A stretch of 64,000 nucleotides of DNA, taken from NCBI GenBank assembly GCA_024734495.1, contig JALMQS010000055.1:9955652-10019651 (forward strand). The letters are read 5' to 3'. Each line of letters starts with the position of its first letter. Position 1 is the first letter of the stretch. The stretch comes from Forficula auricularia (lineage: Eukaryota > Arthropoda > Insecta > Dermaptera > Forficulidae). Under the pieces are notes generated by a model. That model had not been told where the DNA came from and made no database searches. It saw only the letters and a program-made list of their open reading frames with translations. The position numbers were made by a program, and so were the translations under genes. Positions 32,003 to 47,000 of this stretch are shown here, piece after piece.

Positions 32003-35000
32003 GTAATATTATTATTATTATTATTAATTTTCTTTAATTTATTTATCTATTCTAGCATAGTGTAATTCTGAAGCAGCGTCCTTCATCATTCAGCTGTTTT
32101 TTGTTATAAAGTATATCCAATATTAAAATTTTCTAAGGAGAAATCAATTGTTGTCCTCTGCTTTATAAAAATAAACATACACATACATATATATATATAT
32201 AGGAAATGATTAGGATGATGGATGATTTTTATTATGATTGGCTCGAAGGGTTAGTTGGAAGGAGATTTGCCGGGCTTGGATGGGAGATGATCTTCAGAGA
32301 TGATAATCTCTATTGGCGGCCTTAGAGCCAGTTAAAAATGCTATTTTAAATAAGAATTCGCACTAGGCAGTTGAAAATATGCTTTTAACAAAATAACGGC
32401 ACAATGCCCGCATTTATTGCTTCTTCTTTACAGAACGTGTATACAAATTACTTCTTCAACACAAGCCATTTCGTTCCAAATCGTTCCAAGGTTATCAGTC
32501 ACCTCGGAGAGCTGCTCATTCAAACAGAGTTTCAACCAGTGACAACTCACACATAACAACTGAATGATAACAACTGAATTCGCTTCGAGGAGCTGGCTTC
32601 TTTTATAACCTAATTAGCTCTAATTAGCAATTAAGCTGATTGGTTAATTCTTCCCGCGTTTTACGTGACGTATGGATAATTTTTCCCGCGCTCGATCCTT
32701 TTATAAAAGGGGCGTGTCCTTGCTGCTCACCTGTCATTTTATCGAAAGATTTTGACGGGCAAACAACAAACGTCTTTCTCAAGGCGAAAATGAATCCCTA
32801 TTTTCAAAAGCACTTTACAGCGAAAGAGCGGAGAATGAAATCCACATATATATATATATGCAGAGGCGTAGCCACGGGGGTGGAAAGTCAGAACCCCCAC
32901 CAAGTGCAGGAGCTCATGGGATGAGTAACGGCAAGGTTTCGTTTCTTATGGCAAACTAAGCGTAATTAAATACATTTCACATAGTCCAGTAAATAGAGGA
33001 ACCAAAAAGTGGTTAAGCTTACATTAATTGCGGGAAAATATCGTTTTTCTAGTATCGTTTGGTATGGTGTGGGTATGCCAAATCTAAGTTTGCGACCTCG
33101 AAAGTGTGGGGGACAACTTTTGGTGGCCGAAAAACCTCGAAATTTTCGTACTTTTTCCAGTTTTTTGCTTATAACTCGAAAACAGTCAATACTTTGTAGA
33201 TAACCATCCTATAGTAATTTAAAGATGAGGGTGAAGTTTTGAAAACTTCAATTTTTTCCAAAAAATTGCAGTTTTTCTTTCCATAAAATAAAAACCACTC
33301 ATCCTAGAAACTTGATTTCTATCTCATTCTCTAGGAGATTTTATTGACTTGAAAGTTTACATGGACGATTATCAATAAGATAGAACTCTTAGATTTATAA
33401 ATATCCTGCATTTTCTGGACAGGATATAATCCGAATCCTCAAAAGCATCAGAGTGGTCTTTGTCGAAAATATGCTCCTTCATGGTCAAATGGGAAAAAAT
33501 CGAAAAAAGTGTTAGTTTTTGGGATATTCAAAAGTGATCTGGGGGGCTGTTTTTTGGATCCCCATAATAAATCGAACTACTTTTGCATTTTTTTTAATCA
33601 ACGCGAAATTTTGTCCTCTTTAATTTATTATAGTGTGGTTATTTACAAAAATTGCCTGTTTTCGAGTTATAAGCGAAAAACTGGAAAAAGTCCGAAATTT
33701 TCGAGGTTTTTCGGCTACCAAAAGTTCTCCCCCACACTTTCGAGATCACTAACTTAGATTTGGTATACTCACACCCGAGGGGTGAACCGGGACCTCAAAA
33801 TCGCATACACCTATTTCCACTTCCACTTTCATTTCCAAGTAGAAGACAATAGATGACAATAGATTATCTAATCAATTCCAAAGTAATTCCAAATAATTCC
33901 AAAGATGGTGTACACCTAATTTAAATCACGGTTCACTCCTCGGTATAAACCAAATATGTTAAGAAAGTAATTATATTTAAGGTCCGAAATCTAAGATTTT
34001 AATAGAACGAGGTCCTCTGATTTCCAATGTAAAAATATTCTATTAAAATCTTAGATTTTGGACCTTAAATATAAATTTATTAAAATTAGAAAATATAAAT
34101 TATTTATAGCCGTAAATGGTATTTGAATATAACTTTTTAATAATTAATAGGGATTGTGATGTTGGTGCAAGGTGAAATATCTTTATTAAAGATAAAAGTA
34201 AATAAATGTTATATGAAATATTCATTTACTATGAGTTAAGGTTTCTAGTTCACTTGTTTCACATTAAAATTAAAAAAATAATGGAAGAAATTTTTTTCAA
34301 TATATATATATATATATACAGGGTGCATAGGAAAGTCACTTTAACCTGAAAATACTTGCGAACGGAGAGTGCTACAGCCACGCAAGTGAGGTAACGGTAT
34401 AGTAAAGCGACTATGCCCGACCTAATGCAAACGACACCAGCGCCCCTACTGGCGAAATATGGAAGTTAGCCATTGCAAATCGAAAACGAAAAGAGATAGA
34501 GCAAAATTTCCAATTAGAAAGTTTTAGAGCATCAACTAATTAGTACGAAACGATATTTGGTTTACACGGATAAGATAAATTGGCGCCTCTATACCACAAA
34601 AATATCCAAAATCGATGCATTCCATTATGTTGTTTGTATCAAGCGAGCGCCAACACCTTTTAAACTAAAATTTTAAATGCATTGGAAATTAAAATTTTCA
34701 GACATTACAGTACAGTACAAAGTCACAAACTGCATTTGCACACTGCTACATTTCCGAAATGTAAATATGTAGAGTAGAACAGTCGCGCATAGATTACGGA
34801 CATTTTTGGATACAGGCAGTAATTTATCCTTTCCGTGTAAACCAAATAGCGTTTCGTACTAATTAGTTGATGCTCTAAAACTTTCTAATTGGAAATTTTG
34901 CTTTATCTCTTTTCGTTTTCGATTTGCAATGGCTAACTTCCACATTTCGCCACTAGGGGCGCTGGTGTCGTTTGCATTAGGTCGGGCATAGTCGCTTTAC

Positions 35001-38000
35001 TATACCGTTACTTCACTTGCGTGGCTGTAGCACTCTCCGTTCGCAAGTATTTTCATGTTAAAGGGACTTTCCTATGCACTCTGTATACTGAGTTATAATT
35101 CTGTACTTTCCTGAAGATGAGCTTACAGCTCGAAATATATATATTGAAAAAAAAGAAAAAAAAATTATCTCTTTTATTTTTTTAAATTTAATCTGAAACA
35201 AAGTGACCTAGAAATCTTAACTCATAGTAAATGAATATTTCATATAATATTTATTTACTTTTATCTTTATTATAACTTTTTTAAGCTTAATAGAAATGTC
35301 TCTGGAGTGTTTTTTAAAGGAGATAGACTTTTTTGCCGTAATTTACAAATAACATCTACTGCTAAAGAAATTTCACTTCCCCCATAAGCTTATGTGGGTG
35401 AGACTGACATATATTTTTTTCGAAGATTTTACCTTCATCATCAGTCTTTTTAATTATAAATATTCTATCTATTATTTCTCTGGGGCTAAAATAATCAATT
35501 GAATGTATGTAAAGTTTTTAGTGATTTAAATGTAGTAAACAATAAAAGGAACCCAAGGTTTAATGTTTGTATATAATACTGAAAATAAATAAATAAATAA
35601 ATATATTCTTTTTTGTTGCAATATTAAGCTGATCATTCAACAAACAATTTTTATCAAGCAGAGGACACCCTCAGTGAATTCTTTTATATATTATCAACTC
35701 TGTTATTCTCAGTAAACAAAATTCGTTCACTTAAATTATTAATTATCTAGTTAGCTAGATAACTATCTATCTTTACATAGTAGTTTTTAGCGTGTTAAGA
35801 ACTTGTACAATTAATAATTATACAAACTAGAGATTAAAGTTAATTTACTAAAGCCAACTTTAGTTAGTAAAATGCGTTATAGACCCATTTCAATTGTTAA
35901 AAGGCATTATTACATAATTAATTACATGTTAATTGAAATAACATAAATTGTATTTATTCAATAAATCAGAATTAATTTATTGCTTATGCAATAATTTAAA
36001 TTTACGATGATTTCCAGCTCCTAGACGGTCAATCTTTTAATCAAACAGATTAAGTCAATCGATTAACGCGTGCTTCAATCAACCCTTCAATCTTTTGAAC
36101 AAAACTCATTCGTTGTGAAGTTTCGAATAGTTTCGGTGTCGGAAACTAGCAGAGAGTCCTACATGGTTGCTATCGAGTGCGTCGGTTGATCAAAATATTA
36201 GACGGTAATGCGCCTCTTAAAAAAAATGTATGTATATATATATAATAATAATATAATATATTTATACATATAATATAATAATAATATTTTTTCGATTAAT
36301 TTTTCAATGTCAATTTTAAAATCCGTGCCTAAAAAATGTTTGAATGATGTTGCCCTTTTTCACCACCAGAAGAGTGTGCGTACGAAAAGCGTAACGCTGT
36401 CATTCGTTGACTGAATTTTACTACCTATAATTTTCCATACCGGGCTCCTTATATGCAAATCGATTCTTACGGAGTAAACTCCAAAAAAAATCAGTCGAAT
36501 TGAGAACCTCCTCCTTTTTTGAAGTCGGTTAAAAATAAATAAAATATTATTTTGATCAAAAGATTGAGGTAAAACAAACTTTCTATCACTCACCGTCTAT
36601 GATTGGCTCAAGCGTCAAACGGATTCCTAGACGGTCAATAATGCTTGACTTAATTATTTACTTAATCAAAAGATTGACCATCTAGGGTCTAATTAAGAAA
36701 TTTTTTGCAAATATGCAAAATCCTTCATATATAAAAATTACTCGGTGGGCGACGTCTGCCCCCTAGCCAGCCTAGTTATTAATTCCCTTAAAATTTTAAT
36801 TTTTTTCTTCGTAGTATAGGCATTACTAGGTACTCTCAGCAGGCAGGCTTTGCTCGTTGTTTTTAATCTACTGTTGTGGGCATTACACGACTTTCTCTTT
36901 AGTTTCTCCCTTATTTGAAATCATCATACCAATTTTCTTCATTCAATTTACTTTAATTTGGGTTTCCCCAAGCCGTTTTGATTAATCCGAAAAAAAGACG
37001 AAATTTCAAAATACCCAAAATCTTCATATAAACATCAACTTCCCCTTCTTTGATTTTAGCCAAAATCTTGAAGTCATTCTTCTGGTCTCTAAATAGCTTA
37101 AGTTTAAAATCCCAAAGCTCTGCGACTTACCACAGACGAGATATGAACGATTAAAATATTTATTTTGCGACATGACTAATTTACACCCTCTTGCTTTAGT
37201 TCAATCGGATTTAAATTTATACACGACTAATAACTTATGACCCTTGATAAGTCTATCAATTAAAATAAAAAATCGTTAGACCCGTTTTTGAGAAAATCAC
37301 AAAAAACAAAAAATCTTTCATGTAAATTTCAACTTCCGGTGTTCTGATTTCAACCAAAAGCTTACTCTACTCATTCTAGTCTATATCAAGCTTAAGTTCC
37401 GAATTTCGAAGCTCTGAAACTAATGGTTGCGAAAAATAGGAGATGGACGTCAAAAATATTCATTTAACAAGGACGCCTGTAGGGTAGGCTAGCCAGGACC
37501 CAGAGGCGCCGATTTGGTTGCATAGATACAGGCGGACAACATTCTTAGACTATTCTTTATACATAGGACCTGGCTTTAGTTAAAAGCAATATATTAATAT
37601 TATTTTAGACTTTGAATTCAGGTAAAAAGATTGAATATTATACTGAGTAATAACTTACGACACTTGATAAATACAACAATTTAAAAATATGTATAGAGAA
37701 TATATAATGTGAAAGTAAAAATGTTTGAAATGTGGAAAAAAATATTTTTATTCTGTCTGTGTGTTTGGATTCAGATACCCATTATAACTTAAGAAAGAAA
37801 ATACGTAGAAAGTTCGTTCTTGTGCTAAAATGTTAGTATTTCCATTACAGAAAACTGAATAGATTTTGGGCTTTCTATCTTTATAATTTCTGGCCCAAAA
37901 TGCAATAAACATAATTTTTTGTATTATTTATTTTTTTAATATTAAAACAATGTAATTATAATATAAGCTAAATGAACAATTTGGTTATATATATACGTCT

Positions 38001-41000
38001 TATTATCTACCTTCCGTCGGGCGCACCTGATCTCTCAGGCATAACCAGAACTTATATACGTATAGGTATAGACGCAATGTGTAATGCAATAAGACCTAAG
38101 AATTCTTCTAGAACATTATCTCAAGTGTTTTAGTATCATAGACTCATTTGAGAAGACAGCATATCGCCTGTTATTCAAAAAAAGATCGGTGAAATCGCTG
38201 AACCCACTTGCGTTAAATATCGTTCTGAAAAAATATACCTTAAAAAAAAGTATAAATTTAAAATTCTAATTAATTAAACGGTAAGGGTTCAGCATACGTA
38301 TTTCCAATTCTAATTTTTCTTTGACTAATTTTAATGCTGCGATCTCATAGGTCTCTGTGCCCGAACAATCATTTTTATTTTTAAAAATAGTCTTCTCTCA
38401 CGGTAAATATAATCAATCATAAAGAAATACTTTTGTTTTAGTTTATAGACAAATTATTTTATAAAACAAAACGGTAATCTACTTCTCATTTGAAAAAACA
38501 AACAAACTATGTATTAAAGTCCAATCTCTCAGATCTAGTGCACCCGAAGAAGTTTCAGAAACCACTGCGCTCGACGGAGGGTTAAATACTTTAGTGTAAA
38601 TAAATTTTTATCTTTTTATAAATGACGAAGAGGCAGATCATCAGCACGATGGGCGGATCAAAATAATAAAGTCCCAGCTTGGCATTACGCTTCAAGTGCA
38701 ACGGCGATGGCCATTAACAGACCACCCTAGCGGGCTGCGATTAGGAAAACTATAGGGCTGTTCAAATGTGTGGAGGAAATTAGGGTCACGAACCCTCTGC
38801 AAAGAGGATATTCTACTTTGAAGAGAATAAATGAGACGCTCAGAGCTAAAGTGGATCAAGTCCAAAATTGCAAAAATTTGTTTTTTGCGGATTAATACTT
38901 GTTAATGGTTATATTTTCAGAAGCAGATCGTTGCTAAACTTTATCGAAAGTTAATAAATATATGTAAAACCTACCTCGTAATTTTACTTAATTTCTATTA
39001 TTAAAATGATTCACCAACTAACACTTATTTCCTTAAAAGTTAATAACCATTCTACTTTGGATTTTTACGTTTCTAGTAGATATTATTGATAACCATTACT
39101 GAAGACATTGAAGAATCGGTTTTAAATAAAAAAATAACGATCGATTCTTATCTAATACTAGACAAATAACCTTATTGTATTCCATTTTTGTAGAATAGTT
39201 ATTCCTCAAGTATTAGATGAGAATCGGTGGCTATTTTTGTTTTTAACTCGATTCCTCTATGTCTTCAGCAAAGGTAACGGATATGAAAACAACGCAGCTG
39301 CTATGGTTACTTATGAAAATTTCCTCCCAAATATTTAACACTTCACAGAGAGAAGCCTATCCATTCTTACTTGAGCAAGGTTAAATGAGCTATATTAAAA
39401 CGATTGTATGAATAAATTTTAAAGAATTTAAAAAAGTACCATCTTACTCTAGTACTTTCTAAAATATTTAATTTTATTAAAAACTTTATTTAATTTTTTT
39501 GTGCGGCCCAATGTACTTAATTAGAATATTAAATTTCATCAAAATTGGTTAAGTCATTTTCAGATATTTAGATATTTAGAAAAACTAAAAAGTACTGGAA
39601 TAAAGTACTAATGTTTGTGGGCCGATATATACCAAAAACTAATCAGCGCTTCATTTTGTTCAAATAATGGCAGGTTTTCAATTTCATTTTAATCGGTGCA
39701 ACGGTGTGGAAAAAATCGTGGACGGAAAAAACGATAACATACCTACATCCATACATCCATCCATCCATCCATCCGTATGCACTTTCTGAAAAAATCGCAC
39801 TTTTTCGCCTCTGGACGAGACCTCATGTAATTTTTGACAAAACCGTCACGTGCTAAAATTCAACCTAATTGAATGCTACAATTTGTGACTTTAATTGAGT
39901 CCATGGGTTCCGTAGACTTTACCTGAGGACCCTTTGAAGTCGCATTTGTCGTGAGACTGATTACAATTCTTTAGCTTCATTGGATAAAGTAAAAAAATAC
40001 TATTTCTTTGCAAGGATTCCAAATATACAAGCTCAGGTAAAAAAATATTAAATTGAAATGAATTTCAGATTTAGATATTTATCATTTAAAATTATTCATT
40101 CTCCGAAACTACAGACAGCGTACCGAGTCTTGAAAATGTTTCACTTTTTCCTCTAAATATACTAATTTTATCCCTTGCTGAATTTCACCCCCTCCCTGTG
40201 TTAATTGATTTCTATGTTTGATTGGTACATTCTCTCTGTAATTCTGAATTTCAGGCGCAAGAGCTGAATGGCGTGTGGTATTTATTATCCTCTTCGTTTA
40301 TCAAAAGTTGTATTGTTGACGAATTCACCGAGGAATTAGCATGTGCTCAAATTATTATTGAACCCGAGAACAACGCGGCTATTCATGTTCGTTTAATTAT
40401 CCAAACGACGTAAGTGCTCTTTTCAATAAAAACATAGATCTTATACCTATATATTTTTTGATAAATATACCCTAGTAGAGTAGAATAGAATCGATAATAA
40501 CCAAGTTGGTATTGGAAGAAAATTTTTTTTTTATAAATTGAAAGTTTTTTGCCGAGAGTAGCAGAATTTTTATATATTGAAGGAGACGATAAAAGAGTGT
40601 GTCTTCTGCTGGAATTATCAATTTTATTTATTTATAACGAGAGTATAGTTTTGAGGGCTATTATTATTTTTTTGTTGCATTTAATTTTTTTGAAGTCGGT
40701 TTTATTATTTTTTTTATAAAAATTATTTTTATTTTTCTCTTTTTAGTGATGTTATTAATAGTGACTTAATATAATACCTTGCATGGATCTCGTAAGAGAA
40801 AGCGTCGGTCGAATGAATCAGAAAATGATAATAAAATTCACTTAATAAATATAGAAATTCTCCAGAAACGTTTGCGGGTTTTAAATGAATGTTTTCATAT
40901 TGATTTTTTTATAAAAGATTTTATTTATTATAATTTCGATTATTTGTTCAAAAGAATTTGAGATTCACGTTATTTCGTCATTGATCATATCTTCAGAACT

Positions 41001-44000
41001 TGACCAATTAATATGATACCACCCTTAAGGCACCCTCTTTCCAATAAAAAAAGAATCATTAAAATCGGTTCATAAACAAAGAAGTTATGCCTGAACAAAC
41101 ATATCAAAGAAGGTCCATTACCAATGAAAAATAAACGGGACCAATCGGAAGTTAGACTGAAGCCAATGCAAAAAAAATCATCAAAATCGGTTCACAATTG
41201 GCGGAGATATGAGGTAACATAGACACAAAAAAATTCAGTCGAATAGAGAACCTCCTCCTTTTTTGAAGTCGGTTAAAAATACACTGGCTAGGAATCCTGA
41301 TCCCCAGCCCATGTCATCAGAATATTTATATCTTTTTATTAAATAAATTATTTAAACATTTTTCATAAACTTACACACCAAAATTTATCTAAGAAAAAAA
41401 TCTGGTGTGTCCACCACACGACTTTCAATTACAATCTTCTCTTAATAGAAGTCTTATTACCCCTTTCAAATTAATTCCCTCATAGTATTTTAACCTAGAT
41501 TAAAAAATACTAATTAAATTTTATTTATTTTCTTAGAAAGATTGGACTGATAAGCGAATAAGTAGGTTATAATGAAAGGCAGTCCATAAATTATTTAAAT
41601 TTTATTCAAATTCCGACGTTTTGAGACTTTTCTCCTTCTTCAAGATATTAACTATTCAATACCCTGAAGAATGAGAAAAAGTCTCCGAAACGTCCGGAAT
41701 TTGAATAAAATTTAAATAATTTATGGACTGACCTTTCATTATAACCTACTTATACTAATTAAAAATTTTATATTTTTGTTTAACTAATTTATTCTCTAGG
41801 CAACCATTAAAAATCCCCATTTAGGCCTCTATTAATTAATTTTCGAAGGCGGATAGCCTTATACATATAAAGACCATCAAAATCTTTAGAGTAGCTTTTG
41901 AGAAAATTTCACAAAAGATTATAACTACTGAAATAAAGTGCCCTTTGGGACTTTTGGTGCCATGTATTTTTGAATCAAAATCCAATTGCATGACCGACTT
42001 TTTCGGACTCAAGTAGCTTTAAAACTTGTGTAGATTTTCTATTAGAAACTTGAATTGAAATTTTTGGCAGTCGTATTACTTCCCATTACTATCTATATAT
42101 TCCATTGTATAGAGGAATATCAAAATTATAGTAAACTCTCGTTTATCCGTGGGAGGGTTATCTTCTTGCGGCTAATCCGTGGTCATTCTCAAATGAAGAC
42201 GAGGTGTTTTATCTCGAAACAACAGAAACTTCTGACGGATTATTTTCTGCAAAAGTAAAGTTTAAAATATTCATATGTAGGCAGAGATATTTAGTCTATT
42301 AAAAGTAAAAATTTTCTTCTTTTGTTTTGAAGTATATTCTATTTAACTGAATGTTTTTCATTTGATTCAATCACGAATCAACTCCAGAGGAATTTTTGTC
42401 AAATATTGTGGAAAGTAATATTTGAACTTATATATTTCTAACTTGAAATAATGATCTTAAATAAACTTTTAGAGTTTTTTCTAACTGATATGACTAAGAA
42501 TAATTGACCTATCAATGAGAAGTGTTTTGACCGCGCTTTATTTGAAAAGATATTTTATCACGAGATCATTGCGGATTATGCTATTAAAGTCTTGTAGTCT
42601 AATCTGGACCAGGGGAGAGAAAAAAGATGTGATCCAATTTAGCTACAATCCAACGTCATTTTTCGTATAGCCCGCTAGACATTCGGATGGATCACCAAAT
42701 AAAGCGCGGTCAAAACACTTCTCATTGATAGGTCAATTATTCTTTGTCATATCAGTTAGAAAAATTATAAAAATTTATATTCTATTTGTAACTTAGGAGG
42801 TTGGGTTTTTCTTTAGACATAAAACGATTCTGAAATAAATATTTTTTATTAAAATAATATACAACAATATATATACAAAAATTGCAGCTATTCTCCTGAA
42901 ATGACATGAATAGAATATATGTCCTTTGGTAATTATTAATATCAGATTTTAAATAGACACTTTCATTTGTATAATACTATATATATCGGAATTCTTGAAC
43001 ACATGATGTCTGTCTTAAGGTTACCAAGTAGATATGAATACAATTTGTATTTGGTTCTCAATTCTGTCACTAGAGTGACTGAGTACCAAATACAAATTAC
43101 ACACAAATATATATATTTGTTTAACTTGTAAAAAAATACATTTTTAAAACCTAGCATCTATTGTGTATAAACATTTTTCAATAGCATTCTTATGTTGATT
43201 TGTGTCCCTTTTTGACTATTTTTCGGGCTATCCGCGATTTTCGCGCCACCTGATTCGATAAACGAGAGTTTATTGTATTTAAATTTTTAAAAAACTTGTT
43301 TTGTTAGGGATAACCCGTGTAATTCGATTTTGATCGACTTTTAAAATTTTCGATTGAAATTAAATAAACCGAACATGATATTCGCGATTTTCGCGCCACC
43401 TGATTCGATAAACGAGAGTTTTATTGTATTTAAATTTTTAAAAACTCGTTTTTGTTAGGGATAAATTGTGTAATTCGATTTTGATCGACTTTTAAAATTT
43501 TCGATTGAAATTTCGTAAAACCGAATATGATATTCGATTATTAATTTTTAACTTAATGTATTACACATTTATAAAAGTCTAAAGAATACTACACTTATCA
43601 TATTAAATTAATTTATCTTTAATAAAGATCATGAGGAATATTTTATCGTGTATATCTTGAAGGATTAGACTTAGATAGTAATTCAAATTCGTTTTGCTCT
43701 AGTAGCAAGATAGTCACTTAACAAATGATTGGTAAATACTTTTCTTTTCTTTTTTTTTTTTTTTTTTTTTTTCTATAATTAAATTTTCTTCAAGAAAGAA
43801 CAATTTAAATAAAAATCGACATGAAAAATCAATTTCATAGAAAACTCCTATTGAAGAAAAAATGCAGACATTTCTAAATATGCCAAAAGAACACTGTCAT
43901 TATACTTAAATGGCTCAGATTAATAGATTATAAGATAGAGTGAATATTTAAGGCGATATTTAAGAATTTTATAAGGAGAAAGTACATTTAATTTTTTCTA

Positions 44001-47000
44001 AAATTAATTGATCGGTGGGACCGATTTAATGAACTGAAAAATTAAGAGTAATTGAACGAGAATAAGTGTTGAATAATTATTATTAAACAAGTTTATTTAG
44101 ATTAAAATATTGTGCAATAAAATTTTATATATTCAGTAGCTAAAAAAAAACTAATTTTATTTTAGGGATGGTGATAAAATGACTCTGAATTCAATGGACT
44201 CTCTTTTCAACCTCCAACATTTCCGTCTACTTTGAGATTAAAGAATGATAATGAAGATGGTACGAAATATTTGTTATTATAAATATATATATGTATATAT
44301 ATCCTATACTACGAAAAGTGCATTTTTGCCTGCCTCCTGTATGTACCTACGCATGTACTTACCTATGTACCTATGTCTGTCCCACCAGGGTGTGTGAGGT
44401 GGGGTCCAGGGTAGGGGGATCCATGGGTGGGGGTTGGAAGGTACTCAAGGATATTTCTCTCTGTGTCTCTACCTATATCCAGGGGGCTACTAAAGGGCAA
44501 TTGTGCTTGTATATATATACCTATGTTTGTCCGTCGCCAGGGGGTGGGGTTTGAAGGTGGGGTCCAGGGCATGGGGAGCCAGGGACGTGGGTGTCCAGGG
44601 CCACCAGCGGGCCTGTGTCTGCACATATACTTCATCACATACTACTAAATGGCATATGTCCCTAGTATGTTTGTGCGTTCACAGGGGTGAGGTGTTGGGG
44701 TCCAGGAGGCACAGGGTCCAAGGGTAGGGACTCACAGGTGGGGTCCAGGGGCTACTAAGGGGGATTCGTGCTTATGTCAGTATATATATATACATACCTA
44801 TGGGGTTGTGAGGTTCGGTCCATGGGTGAGCGTTGGGATCCATGGGGAAAGGTGGGGATCCAGAGGATGCGGTCTCCATTGATGGGGAGTCCAGGGGGTA
44901 AGTTTAGTGGGTGATCAGAGCCGGGGGAGAAGTTACGGGGTTAGGCTGAGGGTCGGTGAGATGGAGAGTCGTTAAAAATGGAGATGAGGGAGTGTTCAAG
45001 TGTCGGGGGGTCCAGGGGGCGAAGCCCCTTGGCTATCAAGAGGCTCTTCAGAAGGCGGGCCTTTGCAGCTTTTAGTGCCAACATTAAATTGTTATTTTTA
45101 CTAACCTATTAAAATAAAATTTTAATTTTTTTTTCTTATTATAGTTTTTGAAGTGGATTGTTCAAGATATTTTTATTAAAAACAACCTCTGGATATTTTT
45201 ATGTATTCAAAATGGTGAGAGTGAAAACTCTTAGTTTCTTTTAATTTAATTTTTTTGGGGAAAAAATGAAAAATTTGTTACTGGTGGTAAGATTCAGGGG
45301 TGGGGGGGGGGGGGGGGGGGGGGAGCAATAGCAAACAACACTTTCTGTTAAAGTTTAGTAATAAATTATTTTATTAGGTATATTAAACTATTTAACTCTC
45401 TATTTAATTTATAATTTAATTAAATACGCATAAATTTCAAAATTTTAATTTTAATACCTACCTATATGTTTATTTATTTATAATAAGCTATTGCTGTGGC
45501 TGTAAAATAAATAAATTGATTAATTTCGTTATAATGAGATTGAAAATAACATCCATTTATTTGGGGGGGGGGGGTGGGGGGTCTGTGATGTTCAGAGACG
45601 CCTCACACACACACAACATTTTTTTCATTCATTTTGGTCTTTCTATCTTTTAAAAAATGTAGAAAATATAATATTTTTTTCATTGATTATATTGAAAATT
45701 CAAAACGTTGTGCTAATAAAGTCGTCTATAAACAAAGAAGTTTATTTTTTAATTAATTAAATAATCAAATATTTTATTTTAAAACCCTCTTAGATCTATT
45801 CTCTAAACAAAAACGTTAACTTTTAACATTCGAAATCTGCGTTAATTCATTTTAACACCTCCTTGCCTCAAATTGCTATTCTGTGAGTAAAAACTTTAAC
45901 ATCAAAGCGTTAACATTTAGTCAAAAGTGTTAAAAATTATCGTCATGTCAGAGGGTTGCCTTTAATATTTTATCAAGGGCGGATCCAGGGGGGGAGGGGC
46001 GGAGGGAGCGATCGCCCGCCCTCCCCATACAGGCCCGTGCCTGGCGGGAGTGCAACACGTGCGTCGCACGCAGAGGCCAAAAAACGGCGGCCAAATCGAC
46101 AGGGAATTTATAACAATTTTTTTTATTTTTTTTTATTTTAATGAACTTAAAATATGAGTATGAAATTTTAAAAAAAAATTTGTAAAAAAACAAACATTTA
46201 TTTTTTAAAAAATTTTTCTCGCGACACACTTTCGAGATAAAAAGTAGATCTTATATACATCGGCCACTTCATATACATTCTCCCCCTCCCCCATAAAAAA
46301 TTACTGGATCCGCCCTTGTATTTTATCGCCATATTTAATGCACAAACATGGCGTTTTTAACCAAAAAGTAAGCCTATGATTTTGACAGCTTTGAGATAAA
46401 AGCAACACATTTCAGATCCATTTGATCTGTGATTATATTAAGATTTCTAGTTGTCTTTTACTAGTCATTGGATTTCTCAGCTTTTTTCCCTTCAAAAACT
46501 TTTGCTGTTAAAATAAGATTAGTTAAAAATTTTAGGATATATTTGTTTATTTTTAGGATTAATATTTATACTTTCTGTTTTGAGACATCATAATTATCCT
46601 CTTATAAATAATAAAAATTTCATAACATACAAAATTTTTATTAAAAAATAAATTAACCAAGCGATCTGTCAGATACTATTATAGATTGAGAATAACAAAT
46701 CAAGTTAGTAATGCGCTTGCGCGAGAGGCTATCGAAGGCTGTAAAAAACACGAACAAGCAGAAAACGTAGCTATCTTCATATGGATCGTTATCACCTAGT
46801 GTTAAAAAGTAAAATATTAACGTCGCGTTCATGGTTTAGAGAGAATACCATTTTTTAACGCTAGTGTTATTAGTTTACTTTTTAACACCCAATTTAAGAT
46901 GTTAAATTTTAACGTCTGTTTTTAGCGAATAGACCTGTCTGAAAGCTCATTACAAAGTATATTAAATTAATTAATAAATAGAGTATAATTTTAATTTATT

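Noticed and set aside
42055..42258. 67-codon frame with hydrophobic start
   Set aside because: Runs across the TA border and end of a Tigger-like element, so it is not one gene.
44291..44727. Several overlapping Gly/Cys-rich frames
   Set aside because: G-rich interior of a Helitron; all frames open by composition.
45948..46229. 93-codon minus frame and its plus shadow
   Set aside because: Covers the hAT MITE terminus; no homology and no conserved start.
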